From Methanothrix sp. (GTDB taxonomy: Archaea; Halobacteriota; Methanosarcinia; Methanotrichales; Methanotrichaceae), in assembly GCA_018052825.1 (NCBI GenBank), contig JAGPMN010000010.1:1-42488 (forward strand): a DNA stretch of 42,488 bases, read 5' to 3'. Both the position numbers and the translations under genes were made by a program. The notes under the pieces were generated by a model. That model worked only from the letters and a program-made list of their open reading frames with translations. It did no database searches and was not told the origin of the DNA. This document shows, in pieces, positions 40,450 through 42,488 of this stretch (positions within the stretch are counted from its first letter, which is position 1; each line of letters begins with the position of its first letter).

Positions 40450-40917
40450 GTGATCGTCACAACCTCGCGGGATCCGTCACCAGGAACGAGGCGTTTTGCC
40501 CGCACCCTGGCGTCTTTCCTCTCTCTGCCCTATGTCAATCGTGGCAAGAGCGGTGCGGGAGAGGAGGGCGAGGCGGCCCTTGTGGTGGTGGAGGGCCACG
40601 GCAATCCAAGCGGCATAATCAAGCGGGTCCCGGGAGGGCGAGAGGAGTCGCTTCATTTCCGCATATCCGGTGGGCTTTCAGCCGGCCGCATTAAAAAGGA
40701 AAAGCCTGTCGTCTGCGGCCCCGGCGGCGCGGCCCGCTCCATTGCCTCGTTCTTCGAGCTGGAATGGGCGGGCGAAAGCCCCTCCCCCGCAGGCGGCAGG
40801 GATGGCCTGCCGCCCGCAAAAGGTGCATCCGCGCATTGCAGGCGCATGATCTCCGTAGCGCCCGGTTGGATCGATTTCATTGATAATGGGGCTGTCAGGT
40901 TCAGGCTGAAGAGATGA
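40450..40917 (+). CDS. archaeal Brix-domain (Imp4-like) ribosome biogenesis protein
   Basis: 155 residues. N-terminal IVTTSRDPSPGTRRFARTLA (about 2-21) is the Brix/Imp4 start, followed by PYVNRGK (about 27-33) and later HFRISGG and APGWIDFIDNGAVRFRLKR-like end (in pieces). It is thought to help rRNA processing or assembly. GTG start at 40450 with GGAAGG 7-12 nt upstream. A Ser/Gly/Pro-rich insert (about 113-125) is unusual but plausible. The stop overlaps the Pcc1 start by 4 bp. Confidence 0.85.
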   Translation: MIVTTSRDPSPGTRRFARTLASFLSLPYVNRGKSGAGEEGEAALVVVEGHGNPSGIIKRVPGGREESLHFRISGGLSAGRIKKEKPVVCGPGGAARSIASFFELEWAGESPSPAGGRDGLPPAKGASAHCRRMISVAPGWIDFIDNGAVRFRLKR

Positions 40918-41141
40918 AGGGCTGTGCACAGTTCGTCTTTGAGAGCGAGCACGCGAGAGAGATCTATGCTGCGCTGGCTCCTGAGGCGGATGACGATCTG
41001 CACAGGTCCGGCGTCAGGCTCGCCCTGGCAGGCAATTCGATAGAGATTGATATCCGGGGCGAGGATACCACCTCCCTCCGGGCAGCCTTAAATACGTGGA
41101 TAAGGTTGGTTAAGATCGCATTTGAGATGGTGAGTATATGA
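40914..41141 (+). CDS. pcc1: KEOPS complex subunit Pcc1
   Basis: 75 residues, the normal size of archaeal Pcc1. AQFVFESEHAREIYAALAPE (about 5-24) and the beta hairpin SIEIDIRGEDTTSLRAALNT (about 42-61), then a last helix WIRLVKIAFEMVSI, match the KH-like fold. Pcc1 dimerises Kae1 in the t6A-forming KEOPS complex; kae1 itself is not in the window. Start and stop both overlap neighbours by 4 bp. Confidence 0.92.
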   Translation: MKGCAQFVFESEHAREIYAALAPEADDDLHRSGVRLALAGNSIEIDIRGEDTTSLRAALNTWIRLVKIAFEMVSI

Positions 41142-41500
41142 GTGGCGAACTGCCTCCACAGATACAGAATCAGTTGGCTCAGCTCCAGCAGCTTCAGCAG
41201 CAGGCTCAGGCCGTAATAACGCAGAAGACCCAGATCGAGGCTCTGATCAGGGAGACGGAAGCAGCTCTCAAGGAGCTGGAGAAGAGCGCAGACGACGCAG
41301 TTATATACAAGAGCGTCGGCGAACTACTCTTCAGGGCTGACAAGGCAAAGCTCATGGAGGAGCTGAAGGAAAGAAAGGATATGATGGACATCCGCTTGAA
41401 GACCATGGCCAAGCAGGAAGAGCGCATTCAAGGCCGGTTCACTCAGCTTCAAGAGCAGCTCAAGATAGCCCTGGGACAGGTTCCGCCCAAAGGCGGCTAA
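41138..41500 (+). CDS. pfdB: prefoldin subunit beta
   Basis: 120 residues. Two long coiled-coil arms (about 8-48 and 72-112, Gln/Leu-rich heptads such as LAQLQQLQQQAQAVITQKTQ) flank a beta hairpin (about 50-66: DAVIYKSVGELLFRADK). With prefoldin alpha it forms the jellyfish-like chaperone that hands unfolded chains to the thermosome. Last protein of the superoperon, 11 nt before the tRNA gene. Confidence 0.95.
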   Translation: MSGELPPQIQNQLAQLQQLQQQAQAVITQKTQIEALIRETEAALKELEKSADDAVIYKSVGELLFRADKAKLMEELKERKDMMDIRLKTMAKQEERIQGRFTQLQEQLKIALGQVPPKGG

Positions 41501-41511
41501 ATCAATTAAGC

Positions 41512-41586
41512 GGGCCCGTGGCTTAGCCAGGATATAGCACCGGGCTTCTAACCCGGGGGCCGCGGGTTCGAGTCCCGCCGGGCCCG
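41512..41586 (+). tRNA. tRNA-Arg (anticodon UCU)
   Basis: 75-nt cloverleaf. Acceptor GGGCCCG (41512-41518) pairs with CGGGCCC (41579-41585), discriminator G 41586; TG at 8-9; anticodon stem CCGGG / CCCGG with loop CTTCTAA giving anticodon TCT; T stem GCGGG / CCCGC with loop TTCGAGT. No CCA is encoded. No intron. It reads AGA/AGG codons, the commonest arginine codons in this DNA. Confidence 0.97.
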
Positions 41587-41619
41587 CCTTATTATATGCA
41601 GTCATGAGAGAGCGATATA

Positions 41620-41808
41620 ATGTGCGAACTTACAGTCTATATCACAAAGGGCCAGAGCCGGGAAAAGGCCATGGAGAGCGTCGTCAGGATCATAGCCCAT
41701 AACGGAAAGCTCTTCCTTGAGGGCATATTCGGCGACTCCATGGAGGTGGAGGGAAGGCTCGCTGAGGTGGACATCCTGGCCCAGTCGGCGAATATCATCG
41801 CGACTTAG
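41620..41808 (+). CDS. CooT-family small nickel-binding protein
   Basis: 62 residues starting MCELTVYITKG: the Cys2 at the extreme N-terminus, the core VVRIIAHNGKLFLEGIFGDS (about 21-40) and the ending RLAEVDILAQSANI (about 46-59) match the CooT family (small proteins linked to nickel insertion into CO dehydrogenase; Cys2 is the proposed metal ligand). Known CooT proteins are about 60-70 residues. Methanogens of this group depend on a nickel CODH/ACS, so a nickel role is sensible; it is inferred. It lies 33 nt after the tRNA, and possible transcription from the same unit cannot be excluded. Confidence 0.75.
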   Translation: MCELTVYITKGQSREKAMESVVRIIAHNGKLFLEGIFGDSMEVEGRLAEVDILAQSANIIAT

Positions 41809-41971
41809 AAAGATCAAAAAATTGATTGTACTATTTAACGATTGACGAGGAGTAATCAAGGCCGCTACGAAATTACAGAAGATTCGGCACACTACCGGAT
41901 GAGTGGGGTGGATCGCCTACGATTGACGGAAGGCTTTTAAGTTAGATGGTCAATTTTATCCCGCCATAATT
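41809..41971. other. gap with degenerate repeat and possible transposase remnant
   Basis: The plus strand reads VIKAATKLQKIRHTTG near 41859-41906 before a TGA; this resembles the N-terminal half of IS481-like transposases and may be the left part of the truncated element. ACGATTGACG occurs twice (41838-41847 and 41919-41928). CAATTTTATCCCGCCAT (41951-41967) is almost repeated as CAATTTTACGCCGCCAT (41975-41991), marking a possible deletion junction. Confidence 0.35.
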
Positions 41972-42289
41972 GGACAATTTTACGCCGCCATTGACAGCCC
42001 TTTCGTCCAATTCCTGGAGGAGAACGGGCAGATCCTGGCACGTGTCAAGCATCCTCTGACAGACGGCAAAATCGAAAAATGGTACCATACTTACGAGAAA
42101 GGCAGAAAATTACTTGAAGATTTTGACAAATTCTTGAATTGGTATAACTCAGTAAGATATCACGAGAGTCTTGATGAAAAACACTATCTGCAGACGCCAG
42201 AGGATGCGTTTTGGTCGAGATTGCCTGAGGGATGTAAGCTAAACCTGTTCCTGTCGAGAATGGAGAGCGATTTTAATGCGACGGGGTAA
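41972..42289 (+). pseudogene. truncated DDE (IS481/rve-type) transposase, C-terminal fragment
   Basis: An open frame of 105 codons without a proper start reads GQFYAAIDSPFVQFLEENGQ, then LARVKHPLTDGKIEKWYHTY and LNWYNSVRYHESLDEKHY, with PEDAFWSRLPEG, ending TAA 42287-42289. HP-x-T-(N/D)GKIEKW and the later WYN-x-x-R-x-H-x-S-L are the hallmarks of the integrase-core C-terminal half; the Glu of the DDE triad is in GKIEKW. The first two-thirds, including both catalytic Asp, are missing except perhaps a short remnant upstream. The element is inactive as seen. No terminal inverted repeat is obvious within the window. Confidence 0.8.
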
Positions 42290-42488
42290 ATTAAAAAGAA
42301 ATCGCGGGGTATATAAATGCCAAACATTCGGGACTCTACAATGTAGAAGTCGACGGTGTGTAGTCCTGAAATTATTTCGCGTCCGTCCTAGTTTTATAGT
42401 GTTTGAATTATTCATATAATTTCACAACCCAAACAGTTCTATGGCCAATTGCGAAATAAGCTTCCAAAGGCATTTTTCGCCTGAAAGC
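42290..42488. other. AT-rich right end with palindrome
   Basis: No gene is seen. A perfect 13-nt palindrome TCTACAATGTAGA lies at 42335-42347, about 20 nt after a TATA-like GGTATATAAATG (42308-42319). TTATTTCGC (about 42372-42380) is inverted as GCGAAATAA near 42451-42459, possibly an element end. Confidence 0.35.

Noticed and set aside
1..42488. CRISPR array or rRNA genes
   Set aside because: No regularly spaced direct repeats and no rRNA-like conserved segments were seen anywhere in the window.

Overview
The window looks like chromosomal DNA of an acetate-using methanogen close to Methanothrix (Methanosaeta). This is inferred from gene content. There is a complete F420H2-dehydrogenase-type (Fpo) complex I operon with no fpoF or fpoO at the locus, together with archaeal-only information genes (proteasome, exosome, archaeal RNase P proteins, eL15, eL43, RpoP), TATA boxes 25-30 nt upstream of starts, and frequent TTG/GTG starts. 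Most genes are moderately GC-rich. The two window ends and the stretches around 2.7-3.4 kb and 33.7-34.0 kb are AT-rich and carry decayed or mobile DNA.

Layout. 1-3.75 kb is an accessory margin: a gene start cut by the edge, a strong hairpin, a 15-bp inverted-repeat pair, two small hypothetical genes, a TctA/COG1784 membrane protein, a decayed pRiA4b ORF-3-like gene and a hypothetical gene. 3.76-11.1 kb: PAN proteasomal ATPase (-) diverges from a + strand run of MBF1, threonylcarbamoyl-AMP synthase, a COG1665 nucleotidyltransferase, AMP phosphorylase, an HDAC-fold hydrolase and a DUF89 protein, ending against a convergent PAC2 gene. 11.1-13.2 kb: three tandem paralogous exported proteins of unknown function. 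13.3-16.3 kb: a CbiMNQO-type Co/Ni ECF transporter whose ATPase has a His-rich tail. 16.3-18.4 kb: an EEP-fold nuclease/phosphatase and acetylglutamate kinase.

18.6-29.0 kb is the fpo operon on the - strand, order A-B-CD-H-I-J1-J2-K-L-M-N. FpoC and FpoD are one polypeptide, NuoJ is split in two, and FpoI has a long Lys/Ala/Glu tail. The absence of the F420H2-oxidising subunit at the locus fits a complex fed by another donor such as ferredoxin.

29.1-33.7 kb: a deoxyhypusine synthase family gene, a UbiX-like flavin prenyltransferase, two small proteins, an orphan PstS-like binding protein and glutamate dehydrogenase. 34.1-41.5 kb is the archaeal exosome superoperon: eL15, COG1325, Rpp30, Pop5, PsmA, SBDS, Rrp4, Rrp41, Rrp42, eL43, RpoP, Brix/Imp4-like, Pcc1 and prefoldin beta. 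It is followed by tRNA-Arg(UCU), a CooT-like protein and a truncated DDE transposase at the right edge.

Themes. RNA and protein quality control are strongly represented (PAN, PsmA, PAC2, exosome, RNase P proteins, SBDS). Two t6A-pathway genes (Sua5/YrdC family and Pcc1) lie in separate operons. The most likely undescribed items are the three exported paralogs, two of which share an identical 18-bp promoter block, the Fpo architecture (CD fusion plus FpoI tail), and the hairpin that can cover the eL15 ribosome binding site.
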